From CAZOAR01 sp964577985 (GTDB taxonomy: Bacteria; Gemmatimonadota; CAZMKB01; CAZNLH01), in contig CAZOAR010000009.1 of NCBI GenBank assembly GCA_964577985.1, positions 1-64,000 on the forward strand: DNA of 64,000 nt, in the 5' to 3' direction. The notes beneath the pieces are model-generated. The model saw nothing but the letters and a program-made list of their open reading frames with translations, searched no databases and was not told the DNA's origin. The position numbers were made by a program, and so were the translations under genes. Shown piece by piece: positions 36,189-45,348 of the stretch; position 1 is the stretch's first letter; every line of letters begins with the position of its first letter.

Positions 36189-36203
36189 GCCGGTAATTCC
36201 GGC
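36189..36203. repeat. Short inverted repeat in the GGDEF-ATPase leader
   Basis: GCCGG and CCGGC flank a 5-base spacer (AATTA) between the promoter and the start of the GGDEF-ATPase gene; possible operator or hairpin. Confidence 0.25.
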
Positions 36204-36235
36204 TGAAATAAGACTCTAATCAGGACTTCTCTTAT

Positions 36236-36264
36236 AATATAATGGCGAATGGGGCCCCTGTCAA
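36236..36264 (-). promoter_or_regulatory. sigma-70 promoter of the GGDEF-ATPase gene
   Basis: The minus strand carries perfect -35 TTGACA (36259-36264), 17-base spacer and -10 TATATT (36236-36241). It gives a leader of about 140 bases. Confidence 0.75.
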
Positions 36265-36320
36265 CAATGTTGGGGTATAACGTATCAACTCTGAATCAAG
36301 CGGTGGGGTTCAACGCCACT

Positions 36321-37154
36321 TTACGTCGCGTAATATAGTATGAGTACGATACCGAGCGGAATACAGTAATACGAAAACCGATACAACCTGGCGGAACTGA
36401 CTGCCCTTATCACGAGTCTCAGGGCGAACAGACCCGTCAGAAAAGCGACACCACATCCAGCCAGTCCTACCGCCATGTCGAGACCTCCGGCAACACCTGC
36501 CTGACCCAACTGTTCGAAAACGACGGCACCGATGATGACGGGAACCGAGAGGAGAAAAGAGAATTTCGCGGAGATATCACCTCTCAACCCAAGCATCATC
36601 CCAACGGTAATGGTGATGCCCGACCTCGAAATCCCCGGCACAATAGCGACACCCTGAGCCAGTCCTATCAGGAGGGCCGTGCCAATGCCTGTCTGCAGAA
36701 TCCCCTTGCTGTTACCCTGAGTCCAGCGCGTAACAGCCAGCAGGAGGCCCGTAAAAACCAGCATGGAAGCAACAAGTTCGGGGGACTGGAACGCGTTTTC
36801 CACGGGATGCTGGATGAGGAGGGCAACAACGACAGTCGGCACTGAACCGACAACAACGAAAAACCACAACCTCAATTCTTCGCTCTGGCGCAATGCCTCG
36901 CCGAATCCGATCCGCCTGATGCCAAACATGTCCGTCCCGTCGGTCAGGCGCCTGAATAACGAGATGAAATCATCCCTGTAGAAGATGACCACAGCGCTGA
37001 GCGTGCCGAAATGCAGCAGGACATCGAACATCAGTGACGGCCCCCGGATGCCCAGAAGATTCTGAAAAACTACGAGGTGCCCGGAACTGCTTACGGGAAG
37101 AAACTCCGTCAACCCCTGAACGAACCCGAGTAATGTCGCTTCAGGATATCCTAT
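36321..37154 (-). CDS. uppP: Undecaprenyl-diphosphatase (BacA/UppP family)
   Basis: Integral membrane phosphatase that recycles undecaprenyl diphosphate for peptidoglycan and surface glycans. The signature QGLTEFLPVSSSGHL, including the (E/Q)xxxE pair, and the second motif PGISRSGITITVGMMLG are present, followed by four to five hydrophobic helices. The only canonical in-frame start is TTG at 37112, but it removes half of helix 1 and the Gln of the active motif. The frame stays open upstream and reads YPEATLLGFVQG; the ATA at 37154, with GAGAGG eight bases before it, gives 277 residues, the normal length. The coordinates assume that start. Downstream of the aminopeptidase by 37 bases. Confidence 0.9.
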   Translation of the reverse strand: MGYPEATLLGFVQGLTEFLPVSSSGHLVVFQNLLGIRGPSLMFDVLLHFGTLSAVVIFYRDDFISLFRRLTDGTDMFGIRRIGFGEALRQSEELRLWFFVVVGSVPTVVVALLIQHPVENAFQSPELVASMLVFTGLLLAVTRWTQGNSKGILQTGIGTALLIGLAQGVAIVPGISRSGITITVGMMLGLRGDISAKFSFLLSVPVIIGAVVFEQLGQAGVAGGLDMAVGLAGCGVAFLTGLFALRLVIRAVSSARLYRFSYYCIPLGIVLILYYAT

Positions 37155-37191
37155 CGGACCGCCCTCTCTTTCTTCGATTGATACATGCTGT

Positions 37192-38298
37192 CTAACTGGA
37201 CCAGCAGAACCTTCCGTCTCTGATCAAGGGATCTCCATCGACGAGGACCTCTCCCCCCCCGCGGAGGTCGCAGATCATGTCCCAGTGAATGGCAGATCTG
37301 TTTTTTCCCCCAGCCTCGGGAAATGATAATCCCAGAGCCAGGTGAACAGTCCCCTTTATCTTTTCATCAAACAGGATCGATTTTGTAAAACGAGTCACGC
37401 CCGGGTTGTTTCCTATCCCGAATTCCCCGACCCTGCGGGACCCTTCGTCGGAATCGAGCATCGTAATGAGATAGTCCTCTCCCTTTCCAGCGCTCGCGCT
37501 CACTACAACCCCGTCTTCAAACACCAGATTGATATTCTCTATCTCTCTTCCATCTGTACAGACAGGATAGGAGAATCGAATCTTTCCCCGTACCGAATCT
37601 TCGACAGGCGAGGTGAATATCTCACCATCCGGCATGTTCTGCCTGCCATCGCAGTTGATGAATGTTCTTTCCTCGATCGAAAACTCAAGGTCTGTGTCCA
37701 CGCCTCTGATCCTGACCGTTTTCTTCCCTTTCATCCAGTCCACCATTGCTGACTGCTCGGCGGATATTCTTCGCCAGTTGTCGATGCTGTCTTCGTCATA
37801 GACTCCACAGGATTTGTAGAGGAACTCGCTGTACTGTTCCAGTGACATCTCAGCATCCTGGGCGTAGGCATTCGTAGGGACAATCGCTCCGCACCATTTC
37901 ACCTCTTCCTTATCGATCCTGTCCATCAACCTCTCGAACAGCGGCCTCCTTGCCGTCTGTCTGCGTGACATTTTCTCCGGAGGAACATTCGACAGGGCCC
38001 TGGTATTTGGAGAACTCATTATGGACACGCCGGCATCGAACTCCTCGACGGGGAGCCGGTCCAGCGCAGAAACATAGTCGAGTTGACGCTCCCCGGCGAC
38101 TTGATAGAATATCTCCTCCAGGCCGGGAAGCCATATCAGGGGGAACGGGTGTGCACCCGCCTCCAATATCCTTCGATACAACGCCTTTATCATCGGGGCG
38201 GCAATTGGCGTCGCAAAGATCCCTACCCGCTGCCCCTCTTTCACCTCGAGGGAATAGTCTGTCAATAGACCGGCCAGTCGCTCCGTGTAAATGTCCAT
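37192..38298 (-). CDS. Aminopeptidase, M29 (thermophilic metalloaminopeptidase) family
   Basis: Cytosolic two-metal aminopeptidase of 368 residues. Likely metal ligands and catalytic residues are the Glu in MPDGEIFTSP, the Glu in VGEFGIGNNPG, His in GTVHLALG, and the His and Asp in SAIHWDMICDL, as in AmpS/AmpT-type enzymes. The N-terminal domain (YSLEVKEGQRVGI) is typical of the family. It probably trims peptides for amino-acid recycling. It shares a divergent promoter region with the barrel/TSP3 gene. Confidence 0.92.
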   Translation of the reverse strand: MDIYTERLAGLLTDYSLEVKEGQRVGIFATPIAAPMIKALYRRILEAGAHPFPLIWLPGLEEIFYQVAGERQLDYVSALDRLPVEEFDAGVSIMSSPNTRALSNVPPEKMSRRQTARRPLFERLMDRIDKEEVKWCGAIVPTNAYAQDAEMSLEQYSEFLYKSCGVYDEDSIDNWRRISAEQSAMVDWMKGKKTVRIRGVDTDLEFSIEERTFINCDGRQNMPDGEIFTSPVEDSVRGKIRFSYPVCTDGREIENINLVFEDGVVVSASAGKGEDYLITMLDSDEGSRRVGEFGIGNNPGVTRFTKSILFDEKIKGTVHLALGLSFPEAGGKNRSAIHWDMICDLRGGGEVLVDGDPLIRDGRFCWSS

Positions 38299-38393
38299 CC
38301 TTTATCCTGCCCTCTTTGCGACATTGACGAATGTTACCCGCTTCGGCCCTCTCGCTCCAGCCGAGCGATGAAAGACCTGGCAAAACAATCCGA

Positions 38394-38422
38394 AATATAT
38401 TGCTTTCGTCAAAACAATGCAA
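38394..38422 (-). promoter_or_regulatory. Candidate promoter of the aminopeptidase-uppP operon
   Basis: -35 TTGCAT (38417-38422), 17-base spacer and -10 TATATT (38394-38399) on the minus strand. The -35 matches at only three positions. Confidence 0.35.
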
Positions 38423-38455
38423 CGGGTAATGCAAAAGGCGAGCCTCCATTTACTA

Positions 38456-38483
38456 TTGACAGGGCAGGGGCTCCGGATATCTT
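38456..38483 (+). promoter_or_regulatory. Candidate promoter of the barrel/TSP3 gene
   Basis: Perfect TTGACA (38456-38461), 16-base spacer and TATCTT (38478-38483). It lies downstream of the first in-frame ATG (38417), which supports the TTG start at 38540. Confidence 0.5.
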
Positions 38484-38539
38484 ATCTGTTTCCAGGGGGG
38501 AGACTTCAAGCATGTCATGGCTGCACAAGGAGAAAAACG

Positions 38540-39547
38540 TTGGGTAGAATCACGCTCGGCTTTCTGATTGCCCTCGCTCTTCTGTCCCATCCTCGCAAAG
38601 GAGAGAGCCAGGTCCACGACGGAAGTTTTCAACTCTCACCATCTTTCGGGCTGTTGTGGACAGATCTTTCCGACAAAGGTTTCGCCTTGAAAGACAGGTC
38701 GGAACTGATGGGGATGAACGCCTCCTGGAACATCAACGCGAGATTATCTCTGGACGGATCGTTCTACTGGTCCCGAACCGAAAACATGGACCGCCGTGCG
38801 ACTCGTCACTCGAACCTTACCCTGTTCGACGGGGGGCTCGCCGTCTACATGACGAAGTGGAGATTAGCCCCTTATGCCAGGGGAGGAATTGGTTATATCT
38901 CCTCCTTCTCCGATCTCACGGGGGAGGCTCCCACCGAACCATACTACACGTTCGGAGCTGGAGTGAAGCTGCTTGTGTCGGAAAGGGGTGGAATCGGGTT
39001 TGACTTCAGAGATATTGCATTCGGTCACGACCAGGATGACGGGTCACGCTCAACACTGCACAACCTGATAGCAACCGGCGCAGTGGTCTTTCAGTTTGGC
39101 TCCTTCCCGAAGATCGATTCGGATGGTGACGGTATCTCGGACAGAAAAGACAGATGCCCGGACACTACGGCGGGCGCTCGCGTCGACAACAGTGGTTGCG
39201 CAGTCGATTCCGATGGCGATGGAGTTTCGGATGGGCTGGACAAATGCCCCGATACGGACGCGGCGATAGCGGTTGACGAGAATGGGTGCCCACTCGATTC
39301 CGACAGCGACGGGGTGCCCGATATCAGCGATGAATGCCCCGAAACAGTACATGGTGCGCGCGTCGAGACGTCCGGATGTCCAAAAGATACAGATGGCGAT
39401 GGAATCAGTGACGGTCTCGACAAGTGTCCCGACACCCCCTCCGGCGCGGCTGTCGATAAGGAAGGATGCAGGACCGCGAGCCAGGACCAGGGGAAGGTCA
39501 TGCCGGAGCAGATGTCTGCTCCGGCAGACAGCATTATCAGCCGATAA
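38540..39547 (+). CDS. Outer-membrane beta-barrel protein with thrombospondin type 3 repeats
   Basis: About 335 residues: signal peptide (ITLGFLIALALLSHP), an OmpA-like small barrel of about 180 residues with alternating strands ending in GAVVFQFGSFPK, then four calcium-binding TSP3 repeats of the form DSDGDGISDxxDxCPDT, and a short tail. The OmpA C-terminal peptidoglycan-binding domain that often follows such repeats is missing. TTG at 38540 has AAGGAG seven bases upstream. It probably sits in the outer membrane with the repeats in the periplasm. Its last 11 bases overlap the 3' end of the convergent histidine-kinase gene. Confidence 0.82.
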   Translation: MGRITLGFLIALALLSHPRKGESQVHDGSFQLSPSFGLLWTDLSDKGFALKDRSELMGMNASWNINARLSLDGSFYWSRTENMDRRATRHSNLTLFDGGLAVYMTKWRLAPYARGGIGYISSFSDLTGEAPTEPYYTFGAGVKLLVSERGGIGFDFRDIAFGHDQDDGSRSTLHNLIATGAVVFQFGSFPKIDSDGDGISDRKDRCPDTTAGARVDNSGCAVDSDGDGVSDGLDKCPDTDAAIAVDENGCPLDSDSDGVPDISDECPETVHGARVETSGCPKDTDGDGISDGLDKCPDTPSGAAVDKEGCRTASQDQGKVMPEQMSAPADSIISR

Positions 39548-41990
39548 AGTTTGCCAGCTTCTCTTCTACGCCGCCTATCCGGGCCGGGAGGAGAATCGTG
39601 AACGTGGTGCCCTCGCCTTCCTTGCTCTCGACCCCTATCTCCCCGCCATGGGCTTCGACTATTTTCTTGACGATCGCAAGACCCAGCCCTGCGCCTTTGT
39701 ATTTCCTGGTAGCGGATCCATCGACCTGATAAAAGCGGTCAAAAATCTTGTCCAGCTTTGATGCCGGAATACCTACGCCCGTGTCCGAGACCTTCAATTC
39801 GATTCTCTCATCGCCCTGCTCCCTGAGGCACAGATCTATCCTTCCACCCTCCGGCGTAAACTTTATTGAGTTCCTCAATAGATTGGTCACGAGCTGCATG
39901 AGGCGATGAGAATCACCGTGGATCTGAAGTTTACCGCACTCGAGTCGTTTCGTTATGGTAATGTTCTTCTCCTGGCCGGACGGATACGTCTCTACAAGGC
40001 TGTTGTTCACGAGGCTCTCCGGATTGACGAGGGCAAATTGAAATCTCATCTTGCCGGATTCCATCTTCGTCAGGTCGAGAAGATCGTCTATCAGGGAATT
40101 CAATCGCTTGGTACTCTGAAAGATAGACTTGACGATATCCTCCTGAACCGGTGTCAGGTCCCCGATTTTCTTCAGAAGCAGCACCTCTGAATTGACCATG
40201 ATGGGCGCCAGGGGGGTCCTCAACTCATGCGTGACATTCTGGAGAAACTCCGCCTTTAGTTTGTCGACCTCTCTGAGGTCCGAGTTCGCCCTCTCGAGGT
40301 CCCGGTTGGAGACCTCCAGCATCTTCTTTGCCTCCTCGAGATTTGTCTTCGACTCCTGGAGTTCGCTGTTGAGAGCTTCAAGTTTCTCGGTCTTATTCTT
40401 GGCATCCTCGAACAGCCTCTGGTTGTCAATGACCACTGCCACCTGATTGGCGAAGATCTCCAGCATCTGGACGGTCTCCATGGGCTGGCCTTCCATATCG
40501 GTTGAATCATCCACCAGGAGAAAGCCAACGATCCTGCCGAGGCGAGTCTCGATCGGGACGAAGAGAGCGTGTCCTCTTTTCTCCGTACTTTCTCTCCGGG
40601 CCTGGACGTCGTTACCCTGGATGAGTTTCTTGATCTTGTCGAGTACAAGTTCCTTCCGGTCAACAAGGTAAGAATGGCTTATCTTGTGCTCATCCTTCAT
40701 AAGAGCTCTGAATGACTCCCATGAATAAGTAGTGCCGATCAGACGCTTCATAACGCCGCGCTCGTTGTCGGCAAGGGCCTTGATCTCCACCCTCTTCGTC
40801 TCGTTGTTGAGCATGCTCAGCACGACGAGATTGAAGCCCGTCGAGAAACGAATAGACCAGACGATCTCTCTCAAAAGATCGTCGAGGAATACCTGAAGAC
40901 GAAAACTGTTACTCGTCACAAGGATCTGCTTGAGACGCTGAGCCTTCTTCTCCGCCTCGCGCTGCAGCTGGATGTTGTTCACTCCAAGAGTCAGGTGAGA
41001 AGATATCTGCCCGAGGATATTCATCTCCTCCTGCCTGATGGCGCCTGGCGTGCGATTGAATATGTTGAGCGTACCCATGACCTTGTCGCGCAGGATCAGT
41101 GGCTGTATCAGATATGATCGTATTCCCTGTTCGTAGAGCTCCCTGTCTTCTCTGAACTCCATTTCACTCGTAAGCTCCTCCCTCAAGAGAGGTTGCTTGC
41201 TTTCTGAGACCCGGCTGTATATGGAACTGGCATCCAGTTCCACGGCCACGTGCTGAACGGACTCACCGCTGAGACTGTCCCACAGGTACCCGGACGCTAT
41301 TGCCTCGCTCTTGTCGAGGAAAAGAATAGAGGTCGTGTCGCTTTCCATTACCTCTCCGATTATCCGCACGAGCCCCTTAAATCTGGCGGGCGTATCGTCT
41401 CCCGAGTTCAACAGCCTTGTGATAACGCCAAATGCCGCGAGCACTCGGTCTTTCCTTGAGAGTTTATCCCTGAGAGAGTTCGTCTGGTTCATGTCGCGCA
41501 GAACCAGCTGGACCAGCTTTAGCCTCCCGGATCCGTTCGGGACGGGAGTGGAGCTGGCGGACACGGGCAGGACGGTTCCATCCTTCTTCCTCAATCCGAG
41601 GAGTTCGGTGTCGACCGTCTCGCCGTTGAGAATCCGTCTGAGAGAATCTCCCGCCTGCAGATCTTCCCCCGTGACGATCCAGTCACTGAGATTCGACTGG
41701 GGAATATCCCGTCTGCCGGCGTCCACTGTCCTGAGAAAACTGGCGTTACTCAAGACCACTCTTTCATCATCGCGGGAGAAGATAAGGACTGATTCGTGGC
41801 CACCGTTGAGCAGACAGTCATACTTTTCCTTGAGGGCGTCGAGCTTCGCCCCACCGCCTCCGCGTATGCGGCTGACAAGGTACCTGCCCAGGACCCCCAT
41901 CATCATCCCCAGAAGGAGAAAAATGCCCGGGATAAGAAAGATATTGCCTTTCAGAAACTGTTCCATTGAGGGCGATGTCCATTCCATCAT
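39537..41990 (-). CDS. Membrane-anchored PAS-GAF-GAF sensor histidine kinase
   Basis: About 817 residues. Order: one N-terminal transmembrane helix (NIFLIPGIFLLLGMMMGVLG), a PAS domain (about 65-160), two GAF-type regions (about 190-350 and 375-550), a coiled coil, the dimerisation domain with H-box FLQNVTHELRTPLAP and the ATPase domain with N-box NLLRNSIKFT, G1 DTGVGIP and G2 GAGLGLAIVKK. A cytosolic signal is likely. ATG 41990 has GGAGGGG seven bases upstream; the in-frame ATG at 42035 lies inside the ABC gene. No response regulator is adjacent. Co-transcribed with the ABC ATPase and NEW3 protein. Confidence 0.92.
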   Translation of the reverse strand: MMEWTSPSMEQFLKGNIFLIPGIFLLLGMMMGVLGRYLVSRIRGGGGAKLDALKEKYDCLLNGGHESVLIFSRDDERVVLSNASFLRTVDAGRRDIPQSNLSDWIVTGEDLQAGDSLRRILNGETVDTELLGLRKKDGTVLPVSASSTPVPNGSGRLKLVQLVLRDMNQTNSLRDKLSRKDRVLAAFGVITRLLNSGDDTPARFKGLVRIIGEVMESDTTSILFLDKSEAIASGYLWDSLSGESVQHVAVELDASSIYSRVSESKQPLLREELTSEMEFREDRELYEQGIRSYLIQPLILRDKVMGTLNIFNRTPGAIRQEEMNILGQISSHLTLGVNNIQLQREAEKKAQRLKQILVTSNSFRLQVFLDDLLREIVWSIRFSTGFNLVVLSMLNNETKRVEIKALADNERGVMKRLIGTTYSWESFRALMKDEHKISHSYLVDRKELVLDKIKKLIQGNDVQARRESTEKRGHALFVPIETRLGRIVGFLLVDDSTDMEGQPMETVQMLEIFANQVAVVIDNQRLFEDAKNKTEKLEALNSELQESKTNLEEAKKMLEVSNRDLERANSDLREVDKLKAEFLQNVTHELRTPLAPIMVNSEVLLLKKIGDLTPVQEDIVKSIFQSTKRLNSLIDDLLDLTKMESGKMRFQFALVNPESLVNNSLVETYPSGQEKNITITKRLECGKLQIHGDSHRLMQLVTNLLRNSIKFTPEGGRIDLCLREQGDERIELKVSDTGVGIPASKLDKIFDRFYQVDGSATRKYKGAGLGLAIVKKIVEAHGGEIGVESKEGEGTTFTILLPARIGGVEEKLANFIG

Positions 41991-41991
41991 C

Positions 41992-42759
41992 TCAAAGCCC
42001 CTCCCCCGCGGGTTGAATCGTTGTATCCCCATCACGCATGCAATCGAGATAAATCTTCTCGAGATCTTCCTTCTTCAGCAATTCCCTGTCCATTATGGAC
42101 ACCATCCTGCCTTCCCTCATGATTCCCACCCTGTCTGCTATTTCGCGCGCGCGAAATATGTCGTGTGTCGACATGAAGATGGCCTTTCCATTGTCGCGGA
42201 ACTCCCTCAGAAGGCCAAGCAACTCGGCTACAGCCTTGGGATCGAGGCCGGTGGTCGGTTCGTCGAGCAGTATCACCGGGGCGTTCTTCACCATCGCGAT
42301 GGCTATTCCGAGTTTCTGCACCATACCCTTGGAGAAGTTTCTCACCCTCTGGTCGATTGTTGAATCCTTGAGTCCCACCCTGCCGAATACTTCTATCACC
42401 ACTTCCCGGGGAAGAATCTCTACTCCTCCGAGCCGGGCGAAATAGGATATGTTCTGCATGGCGGTAAAATTATCGTACAGGGAAACGCGTTCCGAAACAA
42501 ACGAAACATAGCGTTTCGCCTCAAGGGGTTCTTTAGCAACATCTATGCCGTTAATACGCGCAATTCCCGACGTCGGGTCTATGAAGTTGAGGAAGAGGTT
42601 TATCGTCGTGGTCTTGCCGGCTCCGTTAGCGCCCAGAAGACAGAAGATCTCTCCACTCCTGACTTCCAGGTCGAGGCCGTCCAGCGCGAGAAGGCCATCT
42701 TCATATCGTTTTGACAGGCTCGAAGCCTCCAGCAGTACTCTGCCTCCCGTATCCTTCAC
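41992..42759 (-). CDS. ABC transporter ATP-binding protein (export/CcmA-GldA-like)
   Basis: A 255-residue ATPase with Walker A GANGAGKTTT, signature NFSKGMVQKLGI, Walker B VILLDEPTTGLDP and H-loop FMSTHD. It resembles ATPases of ABC-2 type exporters. The GTG start has AGGAG five bases upstream, inside the end of the NEW3 gene. Unusually, the flanking genes are a NEW3-domain membrane protein and a histidine kinase, and no permease gene follows; the permease may be encoded elsewhere or the ATPase may work with the NEW3 protein or kinase. Confidence 0.92.
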   Translation of the reverse strand: MKDTGGRVLLEASSLSKRYEDGLLALDGLDLEVRSGEIFCLLGANGAGKTTTINLFLNFIDPTSGIARINGIDVAKEPLEAKRYVSFVSERVSLYDNFTAMQNISYFARLGGVEILPREVVIEVFGRVGLKDSTIDQRVRNFSKGMVQKLGIAIAMVKNAPVILLDEPTTGLDPKAVAELLGLLREFRDNGKAIFMSTHDIFRAREIADRVGIMREGRMVSIMDRELLKKEDLEKIYLDCMRDGDTTIQPAGEGL

Positions 42760-42760
42760 T

Positions 42761-44266
42761 CTATCTCCTGCTCAATTTGACGCCAAAGATTACCATGATA
42801 AGCACCACACCTACAATAGACAGTCCAAGCGCGATATTACCGAAGAGGCTCGTCTCAGGCTTGATGTGGATCCGCACGCGTTTGTCCTCCGTCTCCACGG
42901 GACGATTACTGCTCATCGCGTTGGTCTTGATTTTCGCTTCGTAGTCCCCCATACCGAGATCGGCGGGGGGAAAAAAAGAGATTCGCACCTCATGTTCTTT
43001 ACCGGGATCGAGCATCTCTATCAGGTCAGGCGAGACAGAAGATCTCCAGTCGTACGGGAGGTCCGTTTCTATAGTGATATTGACCAGTCGCCTTGTGCCG
43101 GTGTTGCGCACGACTACCCCCATGGCAACCACCTCTCCCGGGTTGATCTCATGATAGAGATTCAGAGCCTTCACCTCTATCTCGCCGACGCCCCTGGGAA
43201 TAAGTTCGAGCTGCACCCATCCGAGAGCCAATTCCTGGACCACTCCGGGCTCCAGGAACAGTCTGCCATCTGAATCTTTCAGGTCATCAACGTCGCCATC
43301 GTTTCCTACGAGCACGAAGAACTTCAGCGGCTGGTCTATTCGCACTTCCTTGTCCGATCTCTCCGTAAGATACAGTTTCAGGAAGAGGTCCTGCGTGGTT
43401 TTCCCCTCGGTGAACTTGATCTGCGTCAGTTTGGCGCCGGTATTCGGATCGAGAAACTCATGGTTGATCTGACGCGGCAGGTTGGCGACCCACAGCTTGA
43501 ATACGTTGTTCTCCGCGGTGAATCTCTCGAGGTTCAAGTCATATGTGGCTGATTTGCCGAGGTCCGCCTCCTGGGAGAATTTTGAAGATACAACGGAGAC
43601 GATGTTGGCGCTGGAGTCTTTCTGGAGATATACCTTCTTGTCAATCACTCGATCGGCAAAACTCACCGAAACAACGACCTCATCCACGTCCCTGAGAAGA
43701 CCAAAATCGATCGTCTCCGAGCTGTCGCCTTTCAACATCGGGATGAGCACTTCATAAGGCTGGCTGATAATCGTATCTCCCAGCTTGAGAGATACAAAAA
43801 CATTCTTGAGGTTCCTCCACTGCAGCTCGTCAAAAATATCATCCTTGTCAGGAGTCGGTAGAAAATCCATATCGATGGTTTCACCCGAGGTATTCTTTAT
43901 CGTCAGCCTCACGCGCCTCTCTCCATCCGGACTCTGATATTTTGTGGCCTCCTCCACCATTACATGGGGCTGTTCATAAAGCAGGTCCAGGAGGGCACTT
44001 GTATAGTTTATGTCCGATGTCTTGTAGTCCGCTTCTGTCTCGTTGAATTCTTCCCTGGAGATGAGGTCCTTCTCGAAGAGTCTCTTTGCCCTCTCGTATC
44101 CAGCTTTCTTCTCCTCCAGCTGGTAATAGGCCTTCTTCACCTCGAGTATCTTGAACCGGACCTCTTCCGGCTGACCAGACTCCTGAGATGACAGGGATGA
44201 AGGATAAGATACCGCAAACAGTATGATTGAGGAGAAGATTATCGCGAGATCCCTGTATGTAACCAA
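42761..44266 (-). CDS. Exported NEW3-type beta-sandwich protein with C-terminal membrane helix
   Basis: About 501 residues: signal peptide (LAIIFSSIILFAVSYPSSL), a short coiled-coil (KAYYQLEEKKAGYERAKRL), beta-rich extracytoplasmic domains, a NEW3-like (alpha-galactosidase-associated) domain near residues 370-470 (GEVVAMGVVVRNTGTRRLVNIT) and one C-terminal transmembrane helix (IALGLSIVGVVLIMVIFGVK). NEW3 proteins often neighbour ABC exporters, as here. TTG at 44266 has GAGG eight bases upstream, and the promoter 44323-44351 fits. The function of this protein is unknown; it may present cargo to the exporter. Confidence 0.78.
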   Translation of the reverse strand: MVTYRDLAIIFSSIILFAVSYPSSLSSQESGQPEEVRFKILEVKKAYYQLEEKKAGYERAKRLFEKDLISREEFNETEADYKTSDINYTSALLDLLYEQPHVMVEEATKYQSPDGERRVRLTIKNTSGETIDMDFLPTPDKDDIFDELQWRNLKNVFVSLKLGDTIISQPYEVLIPMLKGDSSETIDFGLLRDVDEVVVSVSFADRVIDKKVYLQKDSSANIVSVVSSKFSQEADLGKSATYDLNLERFTAENNVFKLWVANLPRQINHEFLDPNTGAKLTQIKFTEGKTTQDLFLKLYLTERSDKEVRIDQPLKFFVLVGNDGDVDDLKDSDGRLFLEPGVVQELALGWVQLELIPRGVGEIEVKALNLYHEINPGEVVAMGVVVRNTGTRRLVNITIETDLPYDWRSSVSPDLIEMLDPGKEHEVRISFFPPADLGMGDYEAKIKTNAMSSNRPVETEDKRVRIHIKPETSLFGNIALGLSIVGVVLIMVIFGVKLSRR

Positions 44267-44322
44267 TGTCCTCACCTCGAAGCGCAGCAGGATCAAAAGG
44301 AAGATCGCCGACCGGGCTATTA

Positions 44323-44351
44323 ATAATAACTGGAATCTTTCGGTTTGGCAA
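44323..44351 (-). promoter_or_regulatory. sigma-70 promoter of the NEW3-ABC-kinase operon
   Basis: The minus strand carries -35 TTGCCA (44346-44351), 17-base spacer and -10 TATTAT (44323-44328), each matching consensus at five of six positions. Confidence 0.65.
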
Positions 44352-44455
44352 AGAATTGTTCGCTGCCATCTGTGCCGGAACGTCGATAATGATGAGTCCC
44401 GCCACTGGAGAGAATTGGACGAGCGCTGGAAGACGAGCTGAAACAGCGGGGTTGT

Positions 44456-45313
44456 TCAGTTGACGAAGGACCTCAGGGCGCGGGACCGTGAAACATGTCG
44501 CAGACGTGTAATAGCTTTCTCCTTGATCTGCCGGACTCTTTCTCTCGTTATTCCCATCATTCCTCCTATCTCCTCGAGAGTCATCGGCGTCCTGTCGGCA
44601 AGGCCGAAATACATCTGGAGTATCTCTGACTCACGCTCCTTGAGAGTCGACAGCGAGTCCTCTATGGTCTCGGCCAGTGCTCTGCAGAAAGCCTGTTCCT
44701 GCGGAGATGCCTGGCCCGCATCGGGGATATGGTCTACAAGTCTGCCATCTTCTCCGGGGGCTATCGGGGCATCGAGAGATCGGAACGACTGAGATATGCG
44801 TAACGCGTGTCTGATGTCTCCGACACTAAGATCCATCCCGTCCGCGATCTCTTCTTCAGTGGGCTCTCTGCCGAGTTCCTGCACGAGAAGACTGGATTTC
44901 TTTGCCATATTGTAGAGGATTCCCGCCCGATTGAGTGGGATCCGAATAGTGCGAGACTGCTCGGCGAGAGCCTGGAGGATAGCCTGTCTGATCCACCAGA
45001 CTGCGTAGGAAATAAACTTCGTTCCTTTCGTTTCATCAAACTTATGTGCGGCCCGGAGCAGGCCAAGGTTTCCTTCGTTGATGAGGTCGAGGAGGGAGAC
45101 TCCCTGGTTGGCGTATTTCTTCGCGACACTAACGACAAATCTGAGATTCGACCGAGCCAGTTTTTCCAGGGCCTTCTGGTCCCCGTATCTTATCCTGACA
45201 GCCAGTTCCCCCTCTTCGTCTCTATCGAGGAGTGGAAACCTGCTTATCTCTTTCAGATATAAATCAAGGGCGCCACAGCCGTGCAGCCCCCGGCCTTTCT
45301 CTTCCGCTTTCAT
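44456..45313 (-). CDS. RNA polymerase sigma factor, primary-type (RpoD/SigA) without region 1.1
   Basis: About 285 residues. Region 1.2 starts at ALDLYLKEISRFPLL; region 2 contains ARSNLRFVVSVAKKY, EGNLGLLRAAHKFDE and the -10 reading YAVWWIRQAI; region 4 ends with the helix-turn-helix MTLEEIGGMMGITRERVRQI. Primary sigma factors of Bacteroidetes-like groups have this length and lack region 1.1; it could also be a group 2 factor. The many TTGACA/TATAAT-like promoters in the window are what it should read. ATG 45313 is chosen; GTG at 45325 is possible. Confidence 0.93.
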   Translation of the reverse strand: MKAEEKGRGLHGCGALDLYLKEISRFPLLDRDEEGELAVRIRYGDQKALEKLARSNLRFVVSVAKKYANQGVSLLDLINEGNLGLLRAAHKFDETKGTKFISYAVWWIRQAILQALAEQSRTIRIPLNRAGILYNMAKKSSLLVQELGREPTEEEIADGMDLSVGDIRHALRISQSFRSLDAPIAPGEDGRLVDHIPDAGQASPQEQAFCRALAETIEDSLSTLKERESEILQMYFGLADRTPMTLEEIGGMMGITRERVRQIKEKAITRLRHVSRSRALRSFVN

Positions 45314-45342
45314 AAGCCGAATCACCTCGCTCCAGGATAAGA

Positions 45343-45348
45343 ATCATA
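45343..45348 (-). promoter_or_regulatory. Possible -10 element before the sigma-factor gene
   Basis: TATGAT lies 30 bases before the chosen ATG on the minus strand; a weak -35 (ATAGAC) lies 18 bases further upstream. Match is marginal. Confidence 0.25.
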
